Below, in pieces: positions 8,179 to 16,823 of a stretch of DNA of 64,000 bases. Made by a program: the position numbers and the translations under genes. Under the pieces are notes generated by a model that was given only the letters and a program-made list of their open reading frames with translations, was not told the origin of the DNA and searched no databases. This DNA is from Scatosoma sp045613545 (GTDB taxonomy: Bacteria; Bacillota; Clostridia; Christensenellales; Borkfalkiaceae). Position 1 is the stretch's first letter. Each line of letters begins with the position of its first letter. The stretch spans positions 124,001-188,000 of the forward strand of contig JAZLBD010000009.1 of NCBI GenBank assembly GCA_045613545.1, given 5' to 3'.

Positions 8179-8688
8179 TTACTTTGCAGGCGAAAGAATC
8201 ATAATGATGTTTCTTCCTTCGGTCAAAGGCGCTTTGTCCATTTGCGCTTTTCCGCCCAAAAGCTCGAAGAAACGCTTCATTACGTCGACGCCCATCGCAG
8301 CGTGCGCCATTTGACGACCGCGCATTTTGATAGAAACCTTCACTTTGTTCCCGTCTGCCAACATTTCTACCGTCTTTTTTGCTTTGACGTTCAAATCGCC
8401 TACGTCAATCGTCATGGAAAGGTAAATTTCTTTCACTTCCACTACCTTTTGGTTTTTACGGTTTTCTTTTTCGCGCTTGGTTTGTTCAAACTTGAACTTC
8501 CCGTAGTTCATAATCTTGCATACGGGGGGAACGGCGTTGGGGGAAATTTTCACGAGATCTAAATTCTCGTCCTCCGCTAAAGAAAGCGCCGCCGCAGGAC
8601 TCATGATACCAAGCATTTCGCCGGTCGAAGAAATAACTCTGATTTCTTTGTCACGGATTTCTCCGTTGATTTGATTACGCTCTTTTAT
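8179..8688 (-). CDS. infC: Translation initiation factor IF-3, ATA start codon
   Basis: IF-3 prevents premature subunit joining and checks the initiator codon. The conserved N-terminal domain (INGEIRDKEIRVI, then LGIMSPAAALSLAEDENLD) extends well upstream of the first in-frame ATG at 8616. Going upstream, a TAA lies at 8697-8695 and the only plausible start between is ATA at 8688-8686, nine bases after a GAGG ribosome site; this gives 169 residues, the family norm. E. coli and Bacillus infC use AUU, which makes the gene self-limiting because IF-3 discriminates against such starts; an ATA start fits the same logic. Confidence 0.92.
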   Translation of the reverse strand: MKERNQINGEIRDKEIRVISSTGEMLGIMSPAAALSLAEDENLDLVKISPNAVPPVCKIMNYGKFKFEQTKREKENRKNQKVVEVKEIYLSMTIDVGDLNVKAKKTVEMLADGNKVKVSIKMRGRQMAHAAMGVDVMKRFFELLGGKAQMDKAPLTEGRNIIMILSPAK

Positions 8689-8703
8689 AGTAGTTTACCT
8701 CAC

Positions 8704-8824
8704 TCAAAAAAATAACGGGTTGCACGCAAAAGCAACCCGCAATAATTCCTAAAATGCTATCCTTTTGGAAATATTGAGCCGTATCGACATTATCATACGG
8801 CGAGAAGGCTTACTTCTGCTTTAC
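8704..8824 (-). ncRNA. L20-type leader attenuator before infC
   Basis: The leader between the promoter and infC holds a hairpin AGAAG-CTTCT, a longer stem GCCGTAT (8801-8795) with ATACGGC (8784-8778), and a terminator: GCGGGTTGC-type arm (8739-8732) pairing with 8723-8716 and then a run of seven Ts ending just before the infC ribosome site. This layout matches the ribosomal protein L20 leader of Firmicutes, where L20 binding favours the terminator. The assignment rests on position and structure; I have not scored it against the family model. Confidence 0.7.
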
Positions 8825-8830
8825 TCATAC

Positions 8831-8859
8831 ATAATAGCACAATATTCCCCGTCCGTCAA
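8831..8859 (-). promoter_or_regulatory. Sigma-A promoter of infC-rpmI-rplT
   Basis: Minus-strand TTGACG (8859-8854), 17-base spacer, TATTAT (8836-8831). It sets the leader start near 8824. Confidence 0.8.
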
Positions 8860-8886
8860 GCGAATTTTACCCATTTTTTAACTTTT

Positions 8887-9741
8887 TTATAGTTTTTTTA
8901 AGCGGTTTTTGAAATAATTCGCCACCTCCGCCGCATATTTTGCCGCCGCGGGAAGAAGTTCCTTGGGTACTTGAGAGGCAAAGGTATCTGCCTCCAACGT
9001 AATATCCCCCGCATACCCAATCTTTTCAAGCGACTGAATAACTTCCTCAAAATCAATGCTTTGCGTAAAGGGCAACGAATGATTATCGTTCCAAAAATCC
9101 ACGTCGTGCAAGTGGATTGCCTGCACGTATTCCCCCAGCGTTTCTATCATTTTGGAAGCGTTCGTACCGTACGCGTGCATCATTTCGGCGTGACCGATAT
9201 CGACGTTTGCGCAAAACAAGGTTTTATCAAGCAGATCCATATGCTTTTTGAAATCGTCTTGGTGGGAACAAGCGGCAGGCAAAACGTGTCCGTCCCTTTT
9301 CCCTTTGTGATACCAATTCCACATATTTTCCACGCCGATTTTTACCCCCGCCACTTCTGCGTAAGGGGCAAGACTTTCGTAGAAAGCCTTGTTCTCTTCC
9401 GCCGTATAATCGTTGCAAGGATGCACGACGCACACCTTCGCGCCCAAAACACCACTAATTTCAATCGCTCTAACTAAATTGGGGAACATCGCTTGATTGT
9501 ACGCCTCATCTCCATTTATAACGCTCGCAAAAGGCGCGTGGGTTTGATTGCACAAGATTCCAATCGAATCGGCGAACGCGCGAAGCTCTCTCGCTTTTTC
9601 AATGCAGTTTTCATCGGCGTATTGTTCGGGGCGAAAGATTGAAAAATCGTAAGCGGAAAAACCGCTATCTTTCAAAAGCTTAATAACTTCCTTGTCCGTT
9701 CCGTACGCGCGGAAGGAATTGATTTCCGTAGAAATAAGCAT
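8887..9741 (-). CDS. Sugar phosphate isomerase/epimerase (xylose isomerase-like TIM barrel)
   Basis: A 284-residue single-domain protein of the AP-endonuclease 2/xylose isomerase-like barrel family. Likely metal ligands are in VVHPCND, VENMWNW, ANVDIGHAEM, IHLHDVD and TLEAD, the usual pattern of Glu, Asp, His and Glu at strand ends. Members isomerise or epimerise sugars or inositol derivatives; the substrate is not evident. It follows thrS by about 70 bases on the same strand, possibly past a weak terminator, and no sugar transporter or kinase lies nearby. Confidence 0.8.
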   Translation of the reverse strand: MLISTEINSFRAYGTDKEVIKLLKDSGFSAYDFSIFRPEQYADENCIEKARELRAFADSIGILCNQTHAPFASVINGDEAYNQAMFPNLVRAIEISGVLGAKVCVVHPCNDYTAEENKAFYESLAPYAEVAGVKIGVENMWNWYHKGKRDGHVLPAACSHQDDFKKHMDLLDKTLFCANVDIGHAEMMHAYGTNASKMIETLGEYVQAIHLHDVDFWNDNHSLPFTQSIDFEEVIQSLEKIGYAGDITLEADTFASQVPKELLPAAAKYAAEVANYFKNRLKKL

Positions 9742-9776
9742 ACCTATTTTTCCTTTTTCTATCTTTCATGAAACAA

Positions 9777-9803
9777 ATTCTCCGCGCAAACACACGGGGA
9801 ATT
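9777..9803 (-). terminator. Weak terminator-like hairpin after thrS
   Basis: Minus-strand AATTCCCCG pairs with CGGAGAATT with one mismatch; the following tract TGTTTC is poor in T. It may only partly end thrS transcripts. Confidence 0.4.
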
Positions 9804-9810
9804 CGTATGG

Positions 9811-11718
9811 TTAAAATGCAATTTTACCTTCGATTTCTTCACGGATCGTAGCAAGGAAATCGTCCGTGGAAACCGCGCCCATATCCCCTTTGTCTCTACG
9901 GCGTACCGCAACGAGTCCGTCTTGCGCTTCCTTTTCGCCGACTACGAGCATATAAGGAACTTTTTCCATTTGCGCCTCGCGGATTTTATAGCCAATCTTC
10001 TCGTTTCTGCTATCGACGACCACGCGAACGCCTTTTGCTTTCAATTTTTCCGCGACCTCACTCGCATACGCGATTTGTCTTTCCGTGATCGGCAAAATCT
10101 TCACTTGCACGGGGGAAAGCCATACGGGGAATTTCCCTGCGTAGTGTTCGATCAAAATACCGATAAACCGTTCAATCGAGCCGAACGCTACGCGGTGCAC
10201 CATAATCGGACGGTGTTTCCCTCCGTCTTCACCCACGTATTCAAGTTCAAAGCGCTGGGGAAGTTGGAAATCGAGTTGAATCGTTCCACATTGCCACGTT
10301 CTACCGATCGAGTCCTCTAAATGGAAGTCGATTTTCGGACCGTAGAACGCGCCGTCCCCCTCGTTGACGACGTAGGGAATCTCCATATCGTTGAGAGCGT
10401 TTCTAAGCGCGTCGGTTGCGGTGTTCCAATCTTCGTCGCTCCCCATACTGTTTTCAGGACGGGTGGAAAGCTCGACGTGATATTTGAATCCAAACAGGGT
10501 GTAAACCTCATTGATAAGGCGAACGACCCCTTTAATTTCGTCTGTGATTTGATCGGGCGTCATAAAGATGTGCGCGTCGTCTTGCGTGAAACAACGCACT
10601 CTGAAAAGCCCGTGGAGTTGACCCGATTTTTCATGGCGATGCACAAGTCCGAGTTCCCCCATACGAATGGGAAGATCTTTATAACTTCTCGGCTCCGTCT
10701 TATACACCAAAATACCGCCGGGGCAGTTCATAGGTTTAATCGCGAAATCTTCTTCGTCCACTTTCGTCGTGTACATATTGTCGCGATAATGATCCCAGTG
10801 ACCGCTCGTTTCCCAAAGGGAACGGTTGAGCATAATCGGCGTTGCAACCTCTACGTAGCCGTCGCGCGTATGGATATCTCGCCAATAATCTATGAGGGTA
10901 TTTTTAAGCACCATACCATTCGGCAAGAAGAATGGGAATCCCTTTCCCTCGCCCAAAATCGTGAAAAGTTTGAGCTCTTTTCCAAGCTTGGTATGGTCGC
11001 GTTTTTTTGCTTCTTCGAGCATCATAAAATACGCTTCCATTTCGTCTTTTTTCGCAAACGCCGTAGCGTAGATACGGGTGAGCATCTTATTCTTTTCGTC
11101 TCCACGCCAGTAAGCGCCGGCGATGCTGACTAGCTTAAACGCCTTGATTTTTCCCGTCGAAGGAAGATGAGGGCCTCTACAAAGATCGACGAAATTGCCT
11201 TGTTTATAGAAGGAAATCGTTTCCCCCTCCGGCAAATCTTGAATCAGCTCCACTTTGTAGCTTTCGTCGTTTTCTTCCATAAATGCAATCGCCTCTTCTT
11301 TAGGCAAAGTAAAGCGTTCGATGGGAAGATTCGATTTGATGATCTTTTGCATTTCGCTTTCGATCTTAGCAAAATCCGCCATCGTAATCGGCGTGACGAA
11401 ATCCACGTCGTAATAGAATCCGTTTTCGATTACGGGACCGATGGAAAGTTTCGAGGTAGGATAGATCGTCTTGATCGCTTGCGCCATAATATGCGCGCAG
11501 GTATGGCGATAGACTTGCAACCCCTCCTTATCCTTTAAGGTAATAATTTCAAGGGAATCTCCCTCCGAAAGCACGTGGGACAAATCCACCGCTTTTCCGT
11601 TCACTTTGGCGCATACGGCGTTTCTTGCCAGGCCCTCGGAAATGGCTTGTACCGCTTGCATACAGGTCGATCCGTCTACAAGTTCCATACCGTCCCCGTT
11701 CTTCAAAATAATATTCAT
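9811..11718 (-). CDS. thrS: Threonyl-tRNA synthetase
   Basis: A 635-residue class II synthetase charging tRNA-Thr. Domains in order: TGS (1-60), the second additional/editing domain with HxxxH-type zinc residues (HTCAHIMAQAI), the catalytic core with the zinc-ligand motif MNCPGG and RMGELGLVHRHEKSG, motif 3 near HRAILGS-like RVAFGSIERF, and a C-terminal anticodon-binding domain. It is preceded by a T-box leader with a threonine specifier and its own promoter. Confidence 0.97.
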   Translation of the reverse strand: MNIILKNGDGMELVDGSTCMQAVQAISEGLARNAVCAKVNGKAVDLSHVLSEGDSLEIITLKDKEGLQVYRHTCAHIMAQAIKTIYPTSKLSIGPVIENGFYYDVDFVTPITMADFAKIESEMQKIIKSNLPIERFTLPKEEAIAFMEENDESYKVELIQDLPEGETISFYKQGNFVDLCRGPHLPSTGKIKAFKLVSIAGAYWRGDEKNKMLTRIYATAFAKKDEMEAYFMMLEEAKKRDHTKLGKELKLFTILGEGKGFPFFLPNGMVLKNTLIDYWRDIHTRDGYVEVATPIMLNRSLWETSGHWDHYRDNMYTTKVDEEDFAIKPMNCPGGILVYKTEPRSYKDLPIRMGELGLVHRHEKSGQLHGLFRVRCFTQDDAHIFMTPDQITDEIKGVVRLINEVYTLFGFKYHVELSTRPENSMGSDEDWNTATDALRNALNDMEIPYVVNEGDGAFYGPKIDFHLEDSIGRTWQCGTIQLDFQLPQRFELEYVGEDGGKHRPIMVHRVAFGSIERFIGILIEHYAGKFPVWLSPVQVKILPITERQIAYASEVAEKLKAKGVRVVVDSRNEKIGYKIREAQMEKVPYMLVVGEKEAQDGLVAVRRRDKGDMGAVSTDDFLATIREEIEGKIAF

Positions 11719-11754
11719 AAAAATTCCTCCGTTTTTTCTTTTGCTTTTTTAGAA

Positions 11755-11961
11755 TAAAAAAATCCCTAAACTCCTAGCAAACAAAGAGTTTAAGGACGCA
11801 AATAATCGTTTGCGCGGTTCCACCTTAATTGTCGTTTCCGACCGCTTTTTTTCCTTACTTTTCGAACGCAAAGTGGTTTCAAACCTATCCAAGTCTTATT
11901 GCCTCGCAGCCAAGGGCAAATTCTCTGGAAAGCTAACGGATAAGCTCTACTTGTCTTTGTA
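11755..11961 (-). ncRNA. T-box riboswitch, threonine specifier (ACC)
   Basis: The leader carries the T-box core AAGGTGGAACCGCG (11826-11813) and a terminator stem of ten pairs (11795-11786 with 11773-11764) followed by a T run, which compete as antiterminator and terminator. Stem I can be drawn: CAAAG with CTTTG at the base and CTTATCC with GGATAGG above. The internal loop between holds AGTA on the 5' side and GAA followed by ACC (11877-11875) on the 3' side, the loop-E plus specifier arrangement; ACC encodes threonine, matching thrS downstream. Uncharged tRNA-Thr should raise thrS expression. Confidence 0.92.
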
Positions 11962-11967
11962 TTCCCT

Positions 11968-11996
11968 ATTTTAATCGTTTTGTAGTCCTTTGTCAA
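11968..11996 (-). promoter_or_regulatory. Sigma-A promoter of the thrS T-box transcript
   Basis: Consensus TTGACA (11996-11991), 17 bases, TAAAAT (11973-11968), placed just after the ytxC stop, so thrS can be transcribed independently of ytxC. Confidence 0.85.
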
Positions 11997-12004
11997 CTAT
12001 TTTT

Positions 12005-12703
12005 TCAACAAAAAACCACTTTTTCCTTGTAATATTTTTTCAAAAATTCGCCGATTCCCTCTTTCGGCTTACCAAAGCAATACACTTGCCCCGCGCCCGA
12101 AAGTAAAATTTCCCTACGCAAATCCATTTTACCGATCAAGCAACTTCTCGTGAGCGGTTTATATTCCTCGTCGTATAAAAAGCCGTCTTTGAGAAACACC
12201 CGATTTTCCCCTTCTTCCACCAAAAAATCAACGAAGTTTTCAAGCGAAAAAGAATCAAACTCCGTCGGGATATACTCCGCTATTTTACTCCATCGTTTTT
12301 TCAACTCCGACAACCGAAAATGATAGGTCCCGTCGATACAATATTCCTCGACCCCCTCCATTCTGCTTTTAATGTACGTCCGATCTTCCAAAAAATCCGC
12401 CGAAACGAGCGAGCAATATAGAGTATCTTTTTCTTCTTCTTTTAGAAGGGGCAAACAGAGTATTTCCTTGAAATAAGCATATTTATAGGCAATCGCGATG
12501 ATTTCCGCGATGTTTTCCTCGGCGCATTTGCGAATGTAGGGAGAATATTTTTTCTCCGCCGAAAATTCTAAGCTCGCTCTTTCTCCCTCCTCTTTGATTC
12601 TATAAGCGGTAGATAAAAAAGAAAACCTATCCTTCAGCTTTTTATATAGGTATTCCATATAAGGGACGTGATTTCCCTGCTCCGTCATAATAATTTTTTC
12701 CAC
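12005..12703 (-). CDS. ytxC: YtxC-family putative sporulation protein
   Basis: A 232-residue protein with no catalytic motif I can see. It resembles the YtxC family, whose Bacillus member is encoded immediately upstream of thrS, as here; the family is described as putatively sporulation-linked. The N-terminal half is charged and helical (residues 10-110), with a middle stretch rich in aromatic residues and a C-terminal SGAGQVYCFGKPKEG segment. The start is uncertain: GTG at 12703 or ATG at 12688, neither with a strong ribosome site. A sigma-E-like box lies just upstream. The molecular role is unknown. Confidence 0.7.
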   Translation of the reverse strand: MEKIIMTEQGNHVPYMEYLYKKLKDRFSFLSTAYRIKEEGERASLEFSAEKKYSPYIRKCAEENIAEIIAIAYKYAYFKEILCLPLLKEEEKDTLYCSLVSADFLEDRTYIKSRMEGVEEYCIDGTYHFRLSELKKRWSKIAEYIPTEFDSFSLENFVDFLVEEGENRVFLKDGFLYDEEYKPLTRSCLIGKMDLRREILLSGAGQVYCFGKPKEGIGEFLKKYYKEKVVFC

Positions 12704-12709
12704 ATCAAT

Positions 12710-12737
12710 ATTGTATGCCGGTTTTATAGAATTATTT
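12710..12737 (-). promoter_or_regulatory. Candidate sigma-E promoter of ytxC
   Basis: Minus-strand CATACAAT (12717-12710), the exact Bacillus sigma-E -10 form, with AAATAAT (12737-12731) 13 bases upstream. Transcription would begin almost at the GTG, favouring the ATG at 12688. Confidence 0.4.
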
Positions 12738-12788
12738 ATTTTCTTAAAAAAAAGAAAGAAAGGTAAAGCGGGTTAGAGGATATTTCGC

Positions 12789-12817
12789 TTGACTTTCCCG
12801 TAAAAAAAGTTTATAAT
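12789..12817 (+). promoter_or_regulatory. Sigma-A promoter of leuS
   Basis: TTGACT (12789-12794), 17 bases, TATAAT (12812-12817). The leader to the leuS ATG is about 40 bases, too short for a T-box. A GGAGG site at 12849-12853 precedes the ATG by 11 bases. Confidence 0.8.
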
Positions 12818-12864
12818 GTTTTACATATTAAAAAAATTGCACACTCACGGAGGTCTTTCGTCAT

Positions 12865-15297
12865 ATGGATATAAAAATGATTGAAAGCAAATGGCAAGCG
12901 AAATGGGAAAAAACGAAACAAAACTGTTTCAATAAAAAAAGCAACAAGGAGAAAAAATATATCCTTGAAATGTTTTCCTATCCTTCCAGTTCAAAATTGC
13001 ACGTTGGACACTGGTACAACTACGGTCCTACCGATTCCTACGCGCGTTTTAAGAAAATGCAGGGATACGAAGTGTTCCAACCCATGGGTTTCGACGCGTT
13101 CGGCTTGCCTGCGGAAAACTATGCGATAAAAACGGGGATCCATCCCAAAGATTCCACGGAAAAGAATATCGTCACGATGGAGGAGCAACTCCGTCGTATG
13201 GGCGCTATGTTCGACTGGTCGGCGGAAATCGTCACTTGCAACGAGGATTATTATCGCTGGACACAATGGCTCTTTTTACAGCTTTATAAAAAAGGACTCG
13301 CTTATCGTAAAGAAGCGCTCGTCAACTGGTGTCCCGACTGCGGAACCGTCCTTGCAAACGAACAAGTCGTCGACGGAAAATGCGAGCGCTGTTCCTCCGT
13401 CGTTCTTCGCAAGGATATGACGCAATGGTTCTTAAAAATAACCGATTACGCCGAGGAACTCTTAAACGGGATCGACGCTTTGGACTGGCCGGAAAAAACG
13501 CGACTGATGCAAAAAAATTGGATTGGTAAATCCACCGGTTGCGAAGTGAATTTTGAGTGTGAAACGGGAGATATGGTCACCGTTTTCACCACCCGACCCG
13601 ACACCCTTTTTGGCGTCAACTACGTCGTGCTTGCACCCGAGCATCCTTTGGTTGAAAAATTAAAAATTGTACACCCCGAAAAAGCGGAAGAAATCGACTC
13701 TTACGTCCGCTACGCTTCGGAGGCGAACGATATCGACCGCCTTTCGACCGCAAGAGAAAAAACGGGCGTGTTTACGGGCGCGTACGCAACCCACCCTCTC
13801 ACGGGAAAACAGCTCCCCGTCTATCTTGCCGATTACGTCCTCTATTCCTACGGAACGGGCGCGGTTATGGCGGTTGCAGCCCACGATGAACGAGACTACG
13901 CTTTTGCGCAAAAGTACAATCTCCCCCTCACGCAAGTCATTCAAAAAGCGGGCGGAGAAACGGTTCTTCCTTTCACGGAAGACGGCATTTTGGTAAACAG
14001 CGGCGAATTCGACGGATTGTTTGGCGAAGAAGCAAGGCTTGCCATCACCAACAAGCTTTATAAAATTGGTAAAGGCGGAAAGAAGATCAACTATCGTCTT
14101 CGCGACTGGTCTGTTTCCCGTCAAAGATATTGGGGCGCGCCCATTCCTATGATTCATTGCGAAAAGTGTGGCGTCGTACCCGTTCCCGAAAAAGATTTAC
14201 CCGTCAAACTCCCTTACGAGGTCGAATTTAAGCCAACCGGAAAATCCCCCCTCGCTTCTTGCGAAAAATTTATCGAATGTACTTGCCCGTCTTGTGGCGC
14301 TAAAGCAAAGAGAGACCCCGACACGCTCGACACCTTCGTTTGCTCCTCGTGGTATTACTTGCGCTATCCCGACGCTAAAAACGACAAGCAAGCGTTCTCG
14401 AAAGAAGTGGTTGAAAAAATGCTTCCCGTCGACGTATACGTGGGAGGCCCTGAACACGCTTGTATGCATCTTTTGTATGCGAGATTTATTACGAAAGCAC
14501 TTCGAGATATGGGGTACGTTAACTTCGACGAACCGTTCAAAAAACTCGTCCACCAAGGCATTATTTTAGGTCCCGACGGCAACAGAATGTCGAAATCGAA
14601 AGGAAACGTCATTTCCCCCGATAAATACGTGGACGAATACGGCTCGGATATCTTCCGACTCTATTTAATGTTCGGGTTTAGCTATACCGAGGGCGGACCT
14701 TGGAACGACGACGGGATCAAATCCATCGCTAAATTCTTGGATAGAATCGAACGTCTCGTGCAAAAAGCGACGGAAAAATCCTGTGGCGCAGTCCCCTATT
14801 CTACCACTGAAAAGCAAGTCGACTACGCGAAAAACTTTACCATTAAAAGCATCACGAAAGATATGGAAAGTTTCTCTTTCAACACCTCCGTCGCGCGTAT
14901 TATGGAATACGTCAACGCGCTTCAAAAATACGATAACGAACACGCGCAAACCTCCGACTTCTTCGTGTCTGCAGTGGAAAGTCTTGTAAAAATCCTCGCT
15001 CCATTCACCCCCCATTTCGCGGAAGAATTATGGGAAATCCTCGGGTATAAGAACAGTATTTTCGAAGAGTGCTACCCTCTCGTGGACGAGGAAAAACTCG
15101 TGAAAGACGAAACGGAATACGCCGTGCAAATCAACAGTAAAATCAAGGCGAAGATTATGATCGGCAAAGACCTTTCCGAGAACGAAATTCAAGCGCTCGT
15201 ATCCTCCCACCCCGACGTGCTCCCTCACTTGGACGGGAAATCGGTCAAGAAATGCATCATCGTCCCCAATCGCTTAGTCAACCTCATCGTAGGTTAA
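12865..15297 (+). CDS. leuS: Leucyl-tRNA synthetase
   Basis: An 810-residue class I synthetase charging tRNA-Leu. The HIGH signature is HVGHWYNYGPT near residue 50, a zinc-type segment CPDCG...CERC lies near 150, the CP1 editing domain carries TTRPDTLFGVNY and AVAAHDERDYAFA, and the KMSKS motif reads RMSKSKGNV. A C-terminal anticodon-binding domain follows. Unlike thrS it has no T-box leader. It is divergent from ytxC and ends in a strong hairpin shared with the convergent trkH. Confidence 0.97.
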   Translation: MDIKMIESKWQAKWEKTKQNCFNKKSNKEKKYILEMFSYPSSSKLHVGHWYNYGPTDSYARFKKMQGYEVFQPMGFDAFGLPAENYAIKTGIHPKDSTEKNIVTMEEQLRRMGAMFDWSAEIVTCNEDYYRWTQWLFLQLYKKGLAYRKEALVNWCPDCGTVLANEQVVDGKCERCSSVVLRKDMTQWFLKITDYAEELLNGIDALDWPEKTRLMQKNWIGKSTGCEVNFECETGDMVTVFTTRPDTLFGVNYVVLAPEHPLVEKLKIVHPEKAEEIDSYVRYASEANDIDRLSTAREKTGVFTGAYATHPLTGKQLPVYLADYVLYSYGTGAVMAVAAHDERDYAFAQKYNLPLTQVIQKAGGETVLPFTEDGILVNSGEFDGLFGEEARLAITNKLYKIGKGGKKINYRLRDWSVSRQRYWGAPIPMIHCEKCGVVPVPEKDLPVKLPYEVEFKPTGKSPLASCEKFIECTCPSCGAKAKRDPDTLDTFVCSSWYYLRYPDAKNDKQAFSKEVVEKMLPVDVYVGGPEHACMHLLYARFITKALRDMGYVNFDEPFKKLVHQGIILGPDGNRMSKSKGNVISPDKYVDEYGSDIFRLYLMFGFSYTEGGPWNDDGIKSIAKFLDRIERLVQKATEKSCGAVPYSTTEKQVDYAKNFTIKSITKDMESFSFNTSVARIMEYVNALQKYDNEHAQTSDFFVSAVESLVKILAPFTPHFAEELWEILGYKNSIFEECYPLVDEEKLVKDETEYAVQINSKIKAKIMIGKDLSENEIQALVSSHPDVLPHLDGKSVKKCIIVPNRLVNLIVG

Positions 15298-15308
15298 TAA
15301 GAAGACAT

Positions 15309-15341
15309 AAAAAAATCCTATGCGACTTGCATAGGATTTTT
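15309..15341. terminator. Bidirectional terminator between leuS and trkH
   Basis: Stem AAAAATCCTATGC with GCATAGGATTTTT over a 5-base loop, with A and T runs on both sides, so it can end both convergent units. Confidence 0.88.
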
Positions 15342-15355
15342 TGTTTACGTTGGAC

Positions 15356-16819
15356 TTAGTAGCGTTTCGACCACGTTTTCGGGTGGAACAACAACAGAAT
15401 CGGAAAGATTTCCAATCTACCCAATAGCATATTCAAGGACAATAGCCACTTGTTCAATACGCTAAACGAGGCAAAACTTCCCGTCGGACCAACAACCGAG
15501 CCAAGTCCCGGTCCAACGTTTGAAAAACAGGTCAACACGGCTGTAAACGCCGTAAGAATATCCACTCCCTTTTGCAATGCGATGAAGGTCGTAGAAAATA
15601 CGATAAGCGAAACGCACAAGAAGAAATAATTTCTAACCACGGCAACCAGCTCGGATGAAACGGGTTTTTTGTTCATTTTAACCGAATAGACCTCATTCGG
15701 CCTTAAAATTTTCATCGTATCACCGCGGGCGCTTTTAAGCAAAATCAAAGCTCTCGTCGCTTTGAATCCTCCGCCCGTTGAACCTGCCATAGCGCCCAAG
15801 AACATAATGAGCAATAGCACTATTTGCGAAAAGAGTGGCCATAAGGCAAAGTCCGCCGACACAAAACCGCTCGTGGAACAAATAGATAACACTGTAAAGG
15901 ACGCGTATCGAAGCGAAGTGAAAAAATTCCCGTTATACGTAGGATAAGAAATCGTCAAATTGACGGTGATAAGCAAAATGGCTGTAAGCACGTAGAACAA
16001 AAAGAAACGGAATTCATCGTCAAAAAAGACTTGCAAACCTTTCTTCAATAAAAGTAGATAATACAAGTTGAAATTTACGCTGAATATGAACATAAAGACG
16101 GTGACGATAATTTCAACGTATAAACTGTTAAATACTTGAACACTCGCCGCAGTAGAAGTAAAACCACCCGTGCCCGCCGTAGACATTGACAGTAATATGG
16201 CGTCAAAAAAATTCAAACCGCCAAACAATAAGAAAACGACTTCTAAAACGCTAAAGAAGAAATAAATCGCATATAAAATGAAAGCGCTATATCTGATTTT
16301 GCTAACCAACTTCCCGACTTGCGGACCGGTTGATTCAAACTTGATCATTTGAAAACCCTCCGTTTCACGGGAAGGCACAAGTGCGATCATAAAAACCAAA
16401 ATCCCCATACCGCCGAGCCAATGGGAAAAGATTCGCCAAAAATGTAAGGATCTTCCAATTTCAAAATCGGTTAAAATGGTAGCACCCGTCGTTGTAAAAC
16501 CGGAAACCATTTCAAAAACGGCGTCGGTATAGCTCGGAACGGCGTGGCTTAAAAAAAGCGGAAGCGCGCCGATCACCGAAACTGCGATCCAAGCAAGTCC
16601 CACGACGACAAGTCCCTCTTTCGTGCGTACTTTTCCACGTTTTCCCACAAGCTTGATAAACAAAAATCCTATCAAAAGGGAAAGAATGGCGGAAACGACG
16701 AAAGTCCAAAGGCAATCGTACTCCCCGTAAATTACCCCAACGAGGATCGGAAACAGATAAAAGCAGGAAGAAAAAATCAAAATTCTACCAAGCTGATAAA
16801 TAACCGCGCGATAATGCAT
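15356..16819 (-). CDS. trkH: Trk/Ktr potassium uptake membrane subunit
   Basis: A 487-residue polytopic membrane protein of the TrkH/KtrB family, which forms the K+ pore in the cytoplasmic membrane. About ten hydrophobic segments are visible with four M1-P-M2-like repeats; filter-loop signatures include SGFTTTGATI, STAGTGGFTS, GAMAGSTGGGFKA and FSNVGPGLG. The start lies 4 bases after the trkA stop, so the gating subunit and channel are made from one message. Confidence 0.93.
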   Translation of the reverse strand: MHYRAVIYQLGRILIFSSCFYLFPILVGVIYGEYDCLWTFVVSAILSLLIGFLFIKLVGKRGKVRTKEGLVVVGLAWIAVSVIGALPLFLSHAVPSYTDAVFEMVSGFTTTGATILTDFEIGRSLHFWRIFSHWLGGMGILVFMIALVPSRETEGFQMIKFESTGPQVGKLVSKIRYSAFILYAIYFFFSVLEVVFLLFGGLNFFDAILLSMSTAGTGGFTSTAASVQVFNSLYVEIIVTVFMFIFSVNFNLYYLLLLKKGLQVFFDDEFRFFLFYVLTAILLITVNLTISYPTYNGNFFTSLRYASFTVLSICSTSGFVSADFALWPLFSQIVLLLIMFLGAMAGSTGGGFKATRALILLKSARGDTMKILRPNEVYSVKMNKKPVSSELVAVVRNYFFLCVSLIVFSTTFIALQKGVDILTAFTAVLTCFSNVGPGLGSVVGPTGSFASFSVLNKWLLSLNMLLGRLEIFPILLLFHPKTWSKRY

Positions 16820-16823
16820 AGCC

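Noticed and set aside
11790..11996. 68-codon minus-strand ORF before thrS
   Set aside because: It lies within the T-box leader and its promoter; RNA structure explains the sequence.
12824..12865. T-box or leucine leader before leuS
   Set aside because: Only about 40 bases lie between the promoter and the ATG, with no T-box core or terminator.
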